Assembly: GCA_964528595.1 (NCBI GenBank)
Contig: CAZGTM010000004.1
Span: 1 to 64,000 of the forward strand
Length of the DNA stretch: 64,000 nt
Direction of reading: 5' to 3'
From: CAYFKJ01 sp964528595
Lineage (GTDB): Bacteria > Pseudomonadota > Alphaproteobacteria > UBA2966
The notes below the pieces were generated by a model. The model was not told the DNA's origin, ran no database searches, and saw nothing but the letters and a program-made list of their open reading frames with translations. Made by a program: the position numbers and the translations under genes. Numbering within the stretch: position 1 is the first letter of the stretch; every line of letters starts with the position of its first letter. Positions 42,145 to 50,624 of this stretch are shown here, in pieces.

Positions 42145-43191
42145 ATGGACAAACGCCAATCGATCATCATCGTTATCGCCGCCGTCGTCGCCATTTTGGC
42201 GGGCGGAGCGGGGGGCTACGGCTGGTACTGGTCGAACCTGGCCGACGGTCTCAAAGCGAACGTGGCGGTCTGGCTGGGCCAGCGGCGGGCGCAGGGCTAC
42301 CTGGCCGAAGCGCCGCCCATGAGGATTTCCGGTTTCCCGTTCGAGGTGGTCGGAAAAATGGCTCACGCGGAACTGGGCCGTGGCGATATCGAGGCGCCGG
42401 CCGTGGGGCAGCCAAGCCCCTGGCACTGGCGCGGTGAACGGCTGCAGGTTCGCCTCGATCCCCTGAACCCCTGGCGCGCCGAGCTCAATCTAAAGGGCAA
42501 ACAGAAGCTGTCGTTCGTCGATCAGCGGGGCGTTCGCCAGGATATTGACGGCAAGGCCGAGAGTGCGCGCGGCGTGGTCGAGTTCTACGCAGACGGCAAA
42601 TGGTCGGGCGGCACGGCCGACATCCGAAATCTCCAGCTAACGAGCGCCCAAGTCGAGAAACCGCTGACCGTCGCTCAGGCAACGTTTTCCGGCAAAAGCG
42701 GCGAGATGCTCACGCTTTCCACCCAACTGGACGGGGTTGCGCTGCCCATCGTCGCCGATCCCGTGCTGGGCGAGAGCATTGAGCTCCTGCGCCTCGACGT
42801 TTCGCTTTCCAATCCGCTGCCCACGGGCTGGACACGGTCGGATGTGACGGGTTGGCGGGACGACGGCGGCGTCGTGGAAATCGCCCGGGCGCGGCTCAAA
42901 TGGGGCACGCTCGACCTGACCGTCGCCGGCACGTTGGCGCTCGATGCCGCCCTGCGGCCGCAGGCGTCGGGTACCGCCAAACTGCGCGGCCATGCAGAGG
43001 TTATCGCCGCCTACCGTGAAAACGGCATGATCACCGCCATGAATGCGGCGGCCCTGACCATCGCGCTCAACGTATTGGGCCGCGATGCCGATGGTGCCGT
43101 GAACATTCCAGTGACGGTGCAGGAGGGTCGGCTCAAAGTCGGGCCGATGGAAATCGCCCGGCTGACGCCGCTAACGCTGCCCGGCGATTAA
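42145..43191 (+). CDS. DUF2125 domain-containing protein
   Basis: A 348-residue alphaproteobacterial protein with one N-terminal membrane anchor (IIIVIAAVVAILAGGAGGYG) and a large beta-rich periplasmic domain. The block MRISGFPFEVVGKMAHAELG and WHWRGERLQVRLDPLNPWR are typical of DUF2125. The fold recalls AsmA-like lipid-transport or envelope proteins, but no function is established. Its last 4 bp overlap the convergent LysR-type gene. Confidence 0.85.
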   Translation: MDKRQSIIIVIAAVVAILAGGAGGYGWYWSNLADGLKANVAVWLGQRRAQGYLAEAPPMRISGFPFEVVGKMAHAELGRGDIEAPAVGQPSPWHWRGERLQVRLDPLNPWRAELNLKGKQKLSFVDQRGVRQDIDGKAESARGVVEFYADGKWSGGTADIRNLQLTSAQVEKPLTVAQATFSGKSGEMLTLSTQLDGVALPIVADPVLGESIELLRLDVSLSNPLPTGWTRSDVTGWRDDGGVVEIARARLKWGTLDLTVAGTLALDAALRPQASGTAKLRGHAEVIAAYRENGMITAMNAAALTIALNVLGRDADGAVNIPVTVQEGRLKVGPMEIARLTPLTLPGD

Positions 43192-44111
43192 TCCGTCGGC
43201 GTCATGATCTCCGCCAGCCGCCGCCGGTCCTCGGCAGCTTCGGCCAATATCCAATTCCGGAAGGTTTCGATCTTGGGCAGCTTGGCGGTCGCCTTGGGGC
43301 AGACGATCCAGTAGGCGTAAGACACCGGCAGCGTCAAGGCAAAGGGGCGCACCAGGCGGCCGTTCAGGAGATCCCAGGCCGCCAATCCGGTGCGCGCCAG
43401 CGCCACGCCCTGACCATCTACAGCGGCATCGATGATTATGCTGGCCTGATTGAGCACGGGGCCGCGGCTGAGATCGGCCCCTGTCACGCCGGCGGCGTCG
43501 AGCCACTTGGACCAGTCTTGTCGATTGTCGAGGTGCAGCAGAGGATGATGGACAAGGTCGGCGGGCTGGCGCAAGCCGTGCGGTCCGCGCAGCAGCTCGG
43601 GACTGCAGACCGGCAACAGTTCCTCGGTATAGAGCCGGGTGATGTCGAGGCCGGTGTCCGAGCCGTCGCCGTGCCGGACCGCCATATCGACGTCTTCCTT
43701 GGCGAAATCCACATGGTGCAGGGCGGCGCTCACCCTAAGGTCGATGCTGGGGTGTTGTTCGGCAAACCGCCCGAGGCGGTGCACCAGCCACTTGGCGGCA
43801 AAGTTTGGAGAGGTGCTGACCGTTAGGACGCCCGCATTCTGGCGCTGCAGCAGCCGGTCGGTTCCGGCGGCGATGCGGTCCAAGGCGTCGCGCACGACAT
43901 CCAGGTAGTCGCGGCCCGCTTCCGTGATCACCAGCCTCTGCGGTTCGCGGATGAACAGTTTGAGACCCAATTCCGCCTCGAGAGCCTTCACCTGATGGCT
44001 GACGGCGCCCTGCGTCACGTTGAGCTCGTCACCGGCCCGCGTGAAGCTGTCGTGCCTTGCGGCGGCCTCGAAGGCCTTCAGCGCGTTCATCGACGGTAGG
44101 CGGCGGGACAT
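43188..44111 (-). CDS. LysR-type regulator, GcvA-like
   Basis: A 307-residue LysR-family transcription factor. The winged helix-turn-helix is at about residues 8-65 (LPSMNALKAFEAAARHDSFT, then LNVTQGAVSHQVKALEAELG), and the C-terminal two thirds are the effector-binding domain. The N-terminal SLPPLNALRAFEA-like opening is typical of the GcvA group. It is divergent from a DUF1127 gene; a TTTCTC-N10-GAGAAA palindrome lies in the gap, where such a regulator would bind. Confidence 0.9.
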   Translation of the reverse strand: MSRRLPSMNALKAFEAAARHDSFTRAGDELNVTQGAVSHQVKALEAELGLKLFIREPQRLVITEAGRDYLDVVRDALDRIAAGTDRLLQRQNAGVLTVSTSPNFAAKWLVHRLGRFAEQHPSIDLRVSAALHHVDFAKEDVDMAVRHGDGSDTGLDITRLYTEELLPVCSPELLRGPHGLRQPADLVHHPLLHLDNRQDWSKWLDAAGVTGADLSRGPVLNQASIIIDAAVDGQGVALARTGLAAWDLLNGRLVRPFALTLPVSYAYWIVCPKATAKLPKIETFRNWILAEAAEDRRRLAEIMTPTD

Positions 44112-44135
44112 CTGAATTCCTCAATAGCCCTAAAT

Positions 44136-44194
44136 TTTCTCATGCTGGCCCGAGAAACAATGCTTTGCCCAAAAGGCACTTACGACACTATTTA
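44136..44194 (+). promoter_or_regulatory. LysR-type operator and DUF1127 promoter
   Basis: TTTCTC (44136-44141), 10 bp, GAGAAA (44152-44157) form a perfect inverted repeat. Just downstream, TTGCCC (44165-44170) and TATTTA (44189-44194) have 18-bp spacing and face the DUF1127 gene. The palindrome would centre near -54, a usual place for LysR-type activators. Confidence 0.5.
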
Positions 44195-44246
44195 ATTGGC
44201 TTCACAAGCGATCCCGTAACGAAAAACCGCACATGGAGCCTGAAAA

Positions 44247-44447
44247 ATGTTAATGAAACAAATATCCGCAGACCGCTACCGCGTCAAACGAAATTCCACC
44301 TTGGGATGGCTGGCGACGATACGGGCCTGGGCCGAACGACGGCGTCAGCGCCAGGCCCTGGCCAATCTCGATCAGCACCTGCTCGACGACATCGGCATTT
44401 CACGCGCCGCCGCGGCACACGAAATCGCCAAACCGTTTTGGCGTTGA
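44247..44447 (+). CDS. DUF1127 domain small protein
   Basis: A 66-residue Arg-rich protein with a C-terminal DUF1127 domain (RRRQRQALANLDQHLLDDIG, then ISRAAAAHEIAKPFW). Small proteins of this family, such as CcaF1 and YjiS types, bind RNA or act in stress and phosphate responses; the role here is unknown. A second in-frame ATG follows two codons later. It is divergent from the GcvA-like regulator, which probably controls it. Confidence 0.85.
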   Translation: MLMKQISADRYRVKRNSTLGWLATIRAWAERRRQRQALANLDQHLLDDIGISRAAAAHEIAKPFWR

Positions 44448-44465
44448 GGCAGGCCCGGCCCGGCG

Positions 44466-44654
44466 TCAGTCACGGGGTGGCCGCAAACGCCAGACCGGCA
44501 CCAGAAACACCAGGCAGGCGACGAGGAACAACAGACTGGCGCAGATGCTGACCCAGTCGCCTGCCCGCACTGCCGCCCAGGTAAAAAAGACGGCCGAAAC
44601 CGTAAAGAGAAGCCAGCCCGTCAAAGTGAAATGCCATTCGCGGCGCGGCGTCAT
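44466..44654 (-). CDS. Small two-helix membrane protein
   Basis: A 62-residue protein with two hydrophobic helices (about residues 12-31 and 35-52) and short basic ends. The ATG at 44652-44654 has a strong GGAGAGGGAG ribosome site; the frame is open for 27 codons upstream but without such a site. I do not recognise the family. It is convergent with the DUF1127 gene. Confidence 0.6.
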   Translation of the reverse strand: MTPRREWHFTLTGWLLFTVSAVFFTWAAVRAGDWVSICASLLFLVACLVFLVPVWRLRPPRD

Positions 44655-44757
44655 TGCTCCCTCTCCGAATGTTTTTTCGCCCCGGATTAGTGTATGCCGG
44701 CGGGCCTGGACGACTACCCCCCTTTTACCCCTCAATGGGATAGGCTAGTAATCCGGC

Positions 44758-45423
44758 ATGACCGGGGTCGACAAACACACCTGCCCGCTCTGCGGCGGCC
44801 TGTCCGTGGCGTCCTATCATCGTGACAAATTCCGATCGTATTCAAGCTGTCCGGCGTGTCAGCTCGTGTTCGTGCCGCCGGCCTTTCACTTGTCGGCGGC
44901 GGAAGAAAAGGCCTACTACGATCTTCATGAAAACCGTCCGGATGATCCGGGTTACAGGCGTTTTCTCGGCCGCCTTTTCACACCGCTTAAAGACTGCCTG
45001 GCGCCGAATTCCCGGGGCCTCGATTTCGGTTGCGGTCCCGGTCCGGCGTTGGCGAAAATGTTCGAGGAAGCGGGCCACTCGGTGGCGCTATACGATATCC
45101 ACTACGCGCCGGACGAGACGGTATTAACCGCCCGGTACGATTTCATCACGCTGAGCGAGGTCGTCGAACATCTGGCCGAGCCCGGTCGGGAATTGGACCG
45201 GCTTTGGGCCGCCCTCGTTCCGGGCGGCGTGCTTGGGGTCATGACTAAGCGGGTGCGCGACGCCCAGGCCTTCAAGACCTGGCACTACATCACCGATCCC
45301 ACCCACATCTGCTATTTCTCCGACGCGACCTTCCGGTGGCTGGCGGACCGCTGGTCACGAAATGGCGCGCCGGCAACACTAATTTTGGCGGGAGACGACG
45401 TCGTCCTAATCAGGAAGGATTGA
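44758..45423 (+). CDS. SAM-dependent methyltransferase with zinc ribbon
   Basis: A 221-residue class I methyltransferase. The N-terminus has a zinc ribbon (C9, C12, C31, C34: CPLCGG and CPACQ). The SAM-binding glycine motif is LDFGCGPGPALAKMFEEAG, followed by a motif IV region FITLSEVVEHLAEP. The arrangement resembles methyltransferase-type 11/12 proteins linked to sugar or lipid modification. The substrate is unknown. It converges on tyrA with a 12-bp gap. Confidence 0.85.
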   Translation: MTGVDKHTCPLCGGLSVASYHRDKFRSYSSCPACQLVFVPPAFHLSAAEEKAYYDLHENRPDDPGYRRFLGRLFTPLKDCLAPNSRGLDFGCGPGPALAKMFEEAGHSVALYDIHYAPDETVLTARYDFITLSEVVEHLAEPGRELDRLWAALVPGGVLGVMTKRVRDAQAFKTWHYITDPTHICYFSDATFRWLADRWSRNGAPATLILAGDDVVLIRKD

Positions 45424-45435
45424 CGGACCGGACCA

Positions 45436-46371
45436 CTACTCTTCCGGCGGATGAGGGACCTCGGCTTGGCCGGCGTCGATGACTTCGCGGCGGATTCGGC
45501 GGGTGCGGGTAAAAAGGTCGAACAGGATATCGCCGTCGCCCCAGCGGATGGCCCGCTGCAAGGCCGTCAGATCCTCGCTGAAGCGGCCGAGCATCTCCAG
45601 CACCGCTTCGCGGTTATTGAGGAAGACATCCCGCCACATGGTCGGGTCGGAGGCCGCGATGCGGGTAAAGTCGTGAAAACCGCCGCCGGCGTATTTGACG
45701 ACCTCGGAGCGCGTGACTTCCTCCATGTCGGCGGCGGTGCCGACTATGTTGTAGGCGATCAGATGCGGCAGGTGCGAGGTTACGGCCAGAACCAAGTCGT
45801 GGTGCTTGGCGTCCATGAAATCGACCGTGCTGCCGAGACACTGCCAAAACTGCGCCAATCGGTCCACTGCATTCTGATCGGTGCCGGGCGGCGGCGTCAG
45901 GATGCACCAGTGCCCGTCGAACAGTTCCGCAAAACCGGATTCGGGGCCGGAGTGCTCGGTGCCCGCCACGGGGTGGCCAGGAATAAAATGAACGCCTTCC
46001 GGCACCAGCGGGCCGACATCCCGCACGACGGCCGCCTTGACGGAGCCGACGTCGGTTATGGTCGATCCCGGCTTCAATACCGGACAGATTTGTGCCGCCA
46101 TTTCGCCAAAAGCACCGACCGGCGTGCCGAGAATGACCAAATCGGCATCCTTAGCGGCCGCGGCGGCATCGGTGCCGCCCTCGTGAATGAAGCCCAATTC
46201 CAAAGCCTTATCGACGGAAGCCTGGGTGCGCGAATAGCCGATCACCTGGTTCGCCAAACCGTGACGCAACACCGCCCGGGCAATGGAACCGTTTTCCAGC
46301 CCGACGCCGATTAGGGCGATGCGCTCATAGAGCGGCGCGTTGCCAGTTTCCGGGGGATCGGACGCTGCCAT
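45436..46371 (-). CDS. tyrA: Prephenate/arogenate dehydrogenase
   Basis: A 311-residue NAD(P)-dependent dehydrogenase for tyrosine synthesis. The nucleotide-binding loop is IGVGLENGSIARAV; the usual third glycine is Asn. TDVGSVKAAVVRDV, the substrate region FIPGHPVAGTEHSGPESG, and SHLPHLIAYNIVG carry the catalytic His and family signature. Prephenate against arogenate preference cannot be decided. The ATG at 46371 lies 4 bp after hisC; in-frame codons further upstream are within hisC. It forms an operon with hisC and chorismate mutase. Confidence 0.93.
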   Translation of the reverse strand: MAASDPPETGNAPLYERIALIGVGLENGSIARAVLRHGLANQVIGYSRTQASVDKALELGFIHEGGTDAAAAAKDADLVILGTPVGAFGEMAAQICPVLKPGSTITDVGSVKAAVVRDVGPLVPEGVHFIPGHPVAGTEHSGPESGFAELFDGHWCILTPPPGTDQNAVDRLAQFWQCLGSTVDFMDAKHHDLVLAVTSHLPHLIAYNIVGTAADMEEVTRSEVVKYAGGGFHDFTRIAASDPTMWRDVFLNNREAVLEMLGRFSEDLTALQRAIRWGDGDILFDLFTRTRRIRREVIDAGQAEVPHPPEE

Positions 46372-46375
46372 CGTC

Positions 46376-47485
46376 TTACTCCGTGGCCTCTCTTGCCAGG
46401 AACTCACGCACCGCTTCGACAACGGCACGGCATTCATCCTCCAGCCCGATGGTGATGCGCAAATAATGGCCCAGGCTGTAGGCCTTGAGATCGCGCACCA
46501 GCACGCCCCGGCTCTCCATGTATGCCAGTGCGGCATCCGCCTGGGCTTCGTCAGCAAAGCCGAGCAACACGAAATTGGTCACGCTGGGTACGATGTTGTT
46601 GCAGCCCAGCTCCCTGAACTGGGTTACCGTCCAGGCCAGCCACTCGTTGTTGTGATCGATCACCCGGTCGAGAAATTCCGTGTCATCCAAAGCCGCGACA
46701 CCGGCGGCCTGGGCCGGAACGGTGACGTTGAAGGGGCTTCTCAGCCGGTTCAACACGTCGGCAACCGAGGCCGGCGCATAACACCAGCCGAGGCGTACCG
46801 CCGCCAGGCCGTAGGCCTTGGAAAAGGTACGCGTCACCACGACGTTTTCCGCATTGCGCGCGATCTCCAGCCCGGCATCGTAATCCGGCGCGCCGACATA
46901 TTCGGCATAGGCCGCGTCGATCACCATGAGAATGTCGTCGCGCAATCCTTCGTGCAGGCGGCGGACTTCGCTGTCGGGGATGTAGGTGCCGGTGGCATTG
47001 GGATTGGTCAGAAAGACGATGCGCGTTTTATCGGTCACCGCCGCCAACAGCGCGTCCACGTCCACCCGGCAGTTCACCTCGGGCGCCGTGACCGGCGTCG
47101 CCCCGGCTCCGAGCGAAGCCAGGCGGTAGACGACGAAGCCATGGTCGCTGAACAGGACTTCCTCGTCCAATCCGGCGTAGCCGCGCGTCAGCATGTAAAG
47201 CACTTCGTCCGAGCCGTCGCCGCAAACGATGCGGTCGGCCTCGATGCCGTGTTTTTCCGCCAACGCCTGACGCAGTTCAACCGCACCGCCGTCGGGATAG
47301 CGGTGCAGATCGGTCGAGATCGCCTGATAGGCCGCCACCGCCTTTTCGCTGGCGCCCAGGGCGCATTCGTTGGAGGACAGTTTGTAGATTTTTTCGACCC
47401 CTTCGGCCTTCGATGCGCCGGCGCGGTAGGCCGGGGCTTGCAGAATGCCGGGGCGAGGAATGGGTCCGCTCACATCAATATCCAA
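46376..47485 (-). CDS. hisC: Histidinol-phosphate/aromatic aminotransferase
   Basis: A 369-residue fold-type I PLP aminotransferase. K223 in RTFSKAYGLAAVRLG is the PLP lysine. LSSNECALGASEKAV, NPNATGTYIP and DAAYAEYVG are family motifs. Placed between chorismate mutase and tyrA, it probably transaminates prephenate or 4-hydroxyphenylpyruvate in addition to, or in place of, histidinol phosphate. The downstream gene starts 4 bp after its stop. Confidence 0.93.
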   Translation of the reverse strand: MDIDVSGPIPRPGILQAPAYRAGASKAEGVEKIYKLSSNECALGASEKAVAAYQAISTDLHRYPDGGAVELRQALAEKHGIEADRIVCGDGSDEVLYMLTRGYAGLDEEVLFSDHGFVVYRLASLGAGATPVTAPEVNCRVDVDALLAAVTDKTRIVFLTNPNATGTYIPDSEVRRLHEGLRDDILMVIDAAYAEYVGAPDYDAGLEIARNAENVVVTRTFSKAYGLAAVRLGWCYAPASVADVLNRLRSPFNVTVPAQAAGVAALDDTEFLDRVIDHNNEWLAWTVTQFRELGCNNIVPSVTNFVLLGFADEAQADAALAYMESRGVLVRDLKAYSLGHYLRITIGLEDECRAVVEAVREFLAREATE

Positions 47486-47539
47486 TCAGATTTTATCGTT
47501 TCAATTTTTCAAAGTCGGAAAGTTTAGCGTCTCGGTGGT

Positions 47540-48427
47540 CTAATTGTCGTGATCGACCGTATAGGGCACGGCGTAACCGCCAATGCGGATAACCCGGTCC
47601 ACGGCACCGTCGGCTTTCTTGATGAAGGCCGTGACCCGCGGATCCTTTGGCTTCACGTAGCCGTCGATTTCCACCAGATGCAGCCATTCGGGCTGATCGC
47701 CGCCCTTGTCGACGACGGCGATAATCCTGCCGTTGAGTTTCACGTCCGCCAGTCGTTCGTGCAGCCGGGCGCGGCTGATTTGTGGGTCCGCCGCGACGAC
47801 GATCAGACTGATGTCGTCGTCCGTCGAAGCATGGTCGATGGGGGCGATCGCCATGGCGCCGAGACCTTCGAACCAGGCCTCGCGGTCCTGAACGAAAGGC
47901 AGCCGGGCGATTACTCTGGGCGCATTATCCATTTCGGCCGCCAGGTGCGTCCACCACGGCTCGTCCTCGCCGTCGTGGGGCAGGGGAAGGATACCGACCG
48001 TCCCCTCGCCGTCCATGACCGCGCGCAATACCACGCCGTGGCTGCGGTGCAGGGTCATCTGGGTCGCCGAGCCGAAGTGCATCCGGGCCAAATCCCAGTA
48101 CCCGACCGATTTTTCCGGGGCGCAAACGGCGACACTCAGAGGGCTTTGCAGCGCCGTGAAGGCTGAGATGAGTTCGCGCCAGACCCGGGCGACGACAACC
48201 TCGGGCAGGCGGCCGTCGTGACGGCTCAGGATGCGCCGCATGAGCCGCGCTTCCCGATCCGGCCGCATACCATTTGAAGCGCGGATTTCGCCGCCGTCAT
48301 CCTTGGCCTTGACCGCCCTGATCCGCTCGACCACGTCGGTTCGGCCCATCAACAGGTCGAGCACCTTGTCGTCGATGGCGTCTATTTGCTGACGCAGCTT
48401 ATCGAGGTTGTCGGTCTTGCGGCTCAT
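47540..48427 (-). CDS. Chorismate mutase with divergent C-terminal domain
   Basis: A 295-residue protein. The first 95 residues are an AroQ-type chorismate mutase (LDKLRQQIDAIDDKVLDLLM, then REARLMRRIL). The remaining 200 residues resemble a prephenate-dehydratase-like periplasmic-binding fold (PLSVAVCAPEKSVGYWDLA, GTVGILPLPHD) followed by a regulatory-domain-like tail. The expected prephenate dehydratase TRF motif is not visible, so I call only the mutase. It heads the mutase-hisC-tyrA operon for aromatic amino acids. Confidence 0.85.
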   Translation of the reverse strand: MSRKTDNLDKLRQQIDAIDDKVLDLLMGRTDVVERIRAVKAKDDGGEIRASNGMRPDREARLMRRILSRHDGRLPEVVVARVWRELISAFTALQSPLSVAVCAPEKSVGYWDLARMHFGSATQMTLHRSHGVVLRAVMDGEGTVGILPLPHDGEDEPWWTHLAAEMDNAPRVIARLPFVQDREAWFEGLGAMAIAPIDHASTDDDISLIVVAADPQISRARLHERLADVKLNGRIIAVVDKGGDQPEWLHLVEIDGYVKPKDPRVTAFIKKADGAVDRVIRIGGYAVPYTVDHDN

Positions 48428-48552
48428 GGTCCGATCTTCGGATCAATTTTCCTGAGGGTTCTTGAAGGCCGCTAGTAGTAGTCCCGGTTGGCCGGAAAAT
48501 AAAGCCAAACATTGCAAAGATGGAGCGCCCATGAGTGTCTCCACAGTGCAGA

Positions 48553-49299
48553 TTAGCGATCTAATCGCGTCGATACGCCACCGGGAACCGCGCGCGCCGC
48601 TCGGGCCTTTGCCTTGCGCTTGGCCGGCAGGCGTTCCGGCGTCACGGCGTAAATCTGCTTTCCCGCCTCGACCAACAGCGCACCGGCCAGGCCGAACCCC
48701 CAGCGCCGCCCGATTTTCTCGAACAAAGGCGCAAAACGCAGCACCATGCCGATGGTGCTGGGCGGCACGAATAGGGCCGTCTCGGCAATGTCGGGCGAAA
48801 AACTCGTTTCACGCAGCAGATGCGTTAGTTGGGGCGGCGAATAGGGGCGGCCGTGCCCGAACGGCGTGCGCTCGAGACGGGCCCAAATCCCGCGGCGGTT
48901 CGGCACCACGACCAACAGCCGCCCGGGCGGAGTCAACACGCGCCAGATCTCTTCCAGCATCGGCCCCACCTGCTCGGCGTTTTCAAGGCCATGCACCAAA
49001 AGCACCCGGTCGATCGAACTGTCCGGAAACGGCAGTTCGGTTTCGTCCGCCAGGGCCACGACGTTTTGGTCGCCGCGCGGCCAGTGCACGACGCCCTGGG
49101 GCGCGGGCATGGCCGCCAGGGTGCGCTCGGCCTCTTCGCGGAACGGCATGAGGTAGGGTGTGGCATACCCCAACCCCAGCACCCGCAAACCCGTCAGTTC
49201 CGGCCATATTTCACGGATACGGCGGCGGATTGTCCGCCGCGCCAACTGGCCCAGGCGGCCCGCGTAGAATTGCGAAAGATCAATGACATCGGGGCGCAT
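48553..49299 (-). CDS. SAM-dependent methyltransferase
   Basis: A class I methyltransferase of about 248 residues with SAM motif LRVLGLGYATPYLMPFR; the usual GxGxG is reduced to GLGYATP. A methyltransferase-11 core follows with ETELPFPDSSIDRVLLVHG and LEEIWRVLTPPGRLLVVVPN. The C-terminal 25 residues are rich in Lys, Arg and Ala. The start is uncertain among ATGs at 49332, 49311 and 49299; the last gives the usual MRPDVIDLSQFYAG N-terminus. The gene is divergent from gloB, an arrangement common in alphaproteobacteria. Confidence 0.82.
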   Translation of the reverse strand: MRPDVIDLSQFYAGRLGQLARRTIRRRIREIWPELTGLRVLGLGYATPYLMPFREEAERTLAAMPAPQGVVHWPRGDQNVVALADETELPFPDSSIDRVLLVHGLENAEQVGPMLEEIWRVLTPPGRLLVVVPNRRGIWARLERTPFGHGRPYSPPQLTHLLRETSFSPDIAETALFVPPSTIGMVLRFAPLFEKIGRRWGFGLAGALLVEAGKQIYAVTPERLPAKRKAKARAARAVPGGVSTRLDR

Positions 49300-49412
49300 G
49301 GGGCTGACCATAGCATGACGCGAAGCCGCCATGACAGGTGTTGGTGACTCACCTTAAGGCCTGTATAAAATGGCGGTTTGTTGATTGTGAACCGCTTTGT
49401 GGAGGTAGTCGG

Positions 49413-50183
49413 ATGACCCGCGTCGAAATACATCAGGTGCCCGTCCTGAACGACAATTACGTTTATTTGCTCAACGATCACGCCAGCAGTACGTGCGGCA
49501 TCGTTGATCCTGCCGTCGCCGGCCCCGTGATCGAAGCGCTTGACCGATTGGGCTGGAAACCGAGTTGGGTCTTGAACACCCACCACCACGGCGACCACAC
49601 CGGCGCCAATCTGGAATTCAAACAGCGTTATAACTGCCAGATCGTCGGCCCGCGCGCCGAGGCCGACAACATCCCCGGCCTCGACCTGGCGGTGGGTGAC
49701 GGCGATACCTTCAGCCTGGGCGATGCTGAGGCGACGGTTTTCGACGTCCCCGGGCATACCTCGGGCCACATCGCCTTCTGGTTCAAGGACTCCGACGCTT
49801 TGTTCTGCGGCGACGCGCTGTTCGCCCTGGGTTGCGGCCGCGTGTTCGAAGGCACGTATGAGCAAATGTGGAGGTCATTGGACAAATTGCGGGTGCTGCC
49901 GGGGGAAACCCAGATCTACTGCGCCCACGAATACACCGAGGCAAATCTTCGTTTCGCACTCGATATCGAGCCGAACAACGCCGCTCTGAACAGCCGCGGC
50001 GACATTATTTTCGAGGCCCGCAAGTCCAGCAAACCGACCGTGCCCTCCAGCATGGCTGACGAACTGGCCACCAACCCGTTCCTGCGGGCGGACGACCCGG
50101 TTCTTCAGGAAGCCCTGGGCATGATGGGGGCCGACCCGCTGGCGGTGTTTTCCGAAGTCCGCACGCGCAAGGACAATTTCTAG
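49413..50183 (+). CDS. gloB: Hydroxyacylglutathione hydrolase (glyoxalase II)
   Basis: A 256-residue metallo-beta-lactamase-fold hydrolase that releases D-lactate from S-lactoylglutathione. The metal motif T-H-x-H-x-D-H is at 56-62 (NTHHHGDHTG). FDVPGHTSGHIAFW and LFCGDALFALGCGRVFEG supply further ligands. The C-terminal HxxHDP-like region is present as CAHEYTEANLRFA and the substrate-binding RKDNF tail. GGAGG precedes the ATG. A DUF985 cupin gene follows 3 bp later. Confidence 0.95.
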   Translation: MTRVEIHQVPVLNDNYVYLLNDHASSTCGIVDPAVAGPVIEALDRLGWKPSWVLNTHHHGDHTGANLEFKQRYNCQIVGPRAEADNIPGLDLAVGDGDTFSLGDAEATVFDVPGHTSGHIAFWFKDSDALFCGDALFALGCGRVFEGTYEQMWRSLDKLRVLPGETQIYCAHEYTEANLRFALDIEPNNAALNSRGDIIFEARKSSKPTVPSSMADELATNPFLRADDPVLQEALGMMGADPLAVFSEVRTRKDNF

Positions 50184-50186
50184 GCC

Positions 50187-50624
50187 GTGGCGCTTTCCGC
50201 AGCAGACGTGATTGACCGACTCAAGCTGCAGCCGCACCCGGAGGGCGGCCACTATGCCGAAACCTGGCGGCACCAGCCGGCGGATGGGGAGCGTGGTTCC
50301 AGCACGGCCATCTATTACCTGCTGGCGGCGGGAGAACGCTCGCACTGGCATCGCGTCGACGCGGCCGAGATCTGGCACTACTACGCCGGCGACGCCCTCG
50401 CGCTGTCGATCAGCGAAATTGGCCAGGCGACCGAAATCACGGTGCTCGGCTCCGGCCTGGCGACGGGACAGCGGCCGCAAGCGATCGTGCCGGCCCAAGC
50501 CTGGCAGAGCGCCGAGAGTCTGGGCGACTGGACCCTGGTCGGCTGCACCGTCAGTCCCGCCTTCCAGTTCAAGGGTTTCGAAATGGCCCCGCCGGACTGG
50601 CGGCCGGGCGACAAGCTCCCCTAG
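50187..50624 (+). CDS. Cupin, DUF985 family
   Basis: A 145-residue single-domain cupin. The N-terminus LKLQPHPEGGHYAETWR and the double-stranded beta-helix core AIYYLLAAGERSHWHRVDAAE (histidines as metal ligands) are typical of DUF985. The start codon is GTG at 50187-50189, 3 bp after gloB. The family has no settled function; some members are small-molecule isomerase-like or sugar-binding. Its last 4 bp overlap the convergent amidohydrolase gene. Confidence 0.85.
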   Translation: MALSAADVIDRLKLQPHPEGGHYAETWRHQPADGERGSSTAIYYLLAAGERSHWHRVDAAEIWHYYAGDALALSISEIGQATEITVLGSGLATGQRPQAIVPAQAWQSAESLGDWTLVGCTVSPAFQFKGFEMAPPDWRPGDKLP

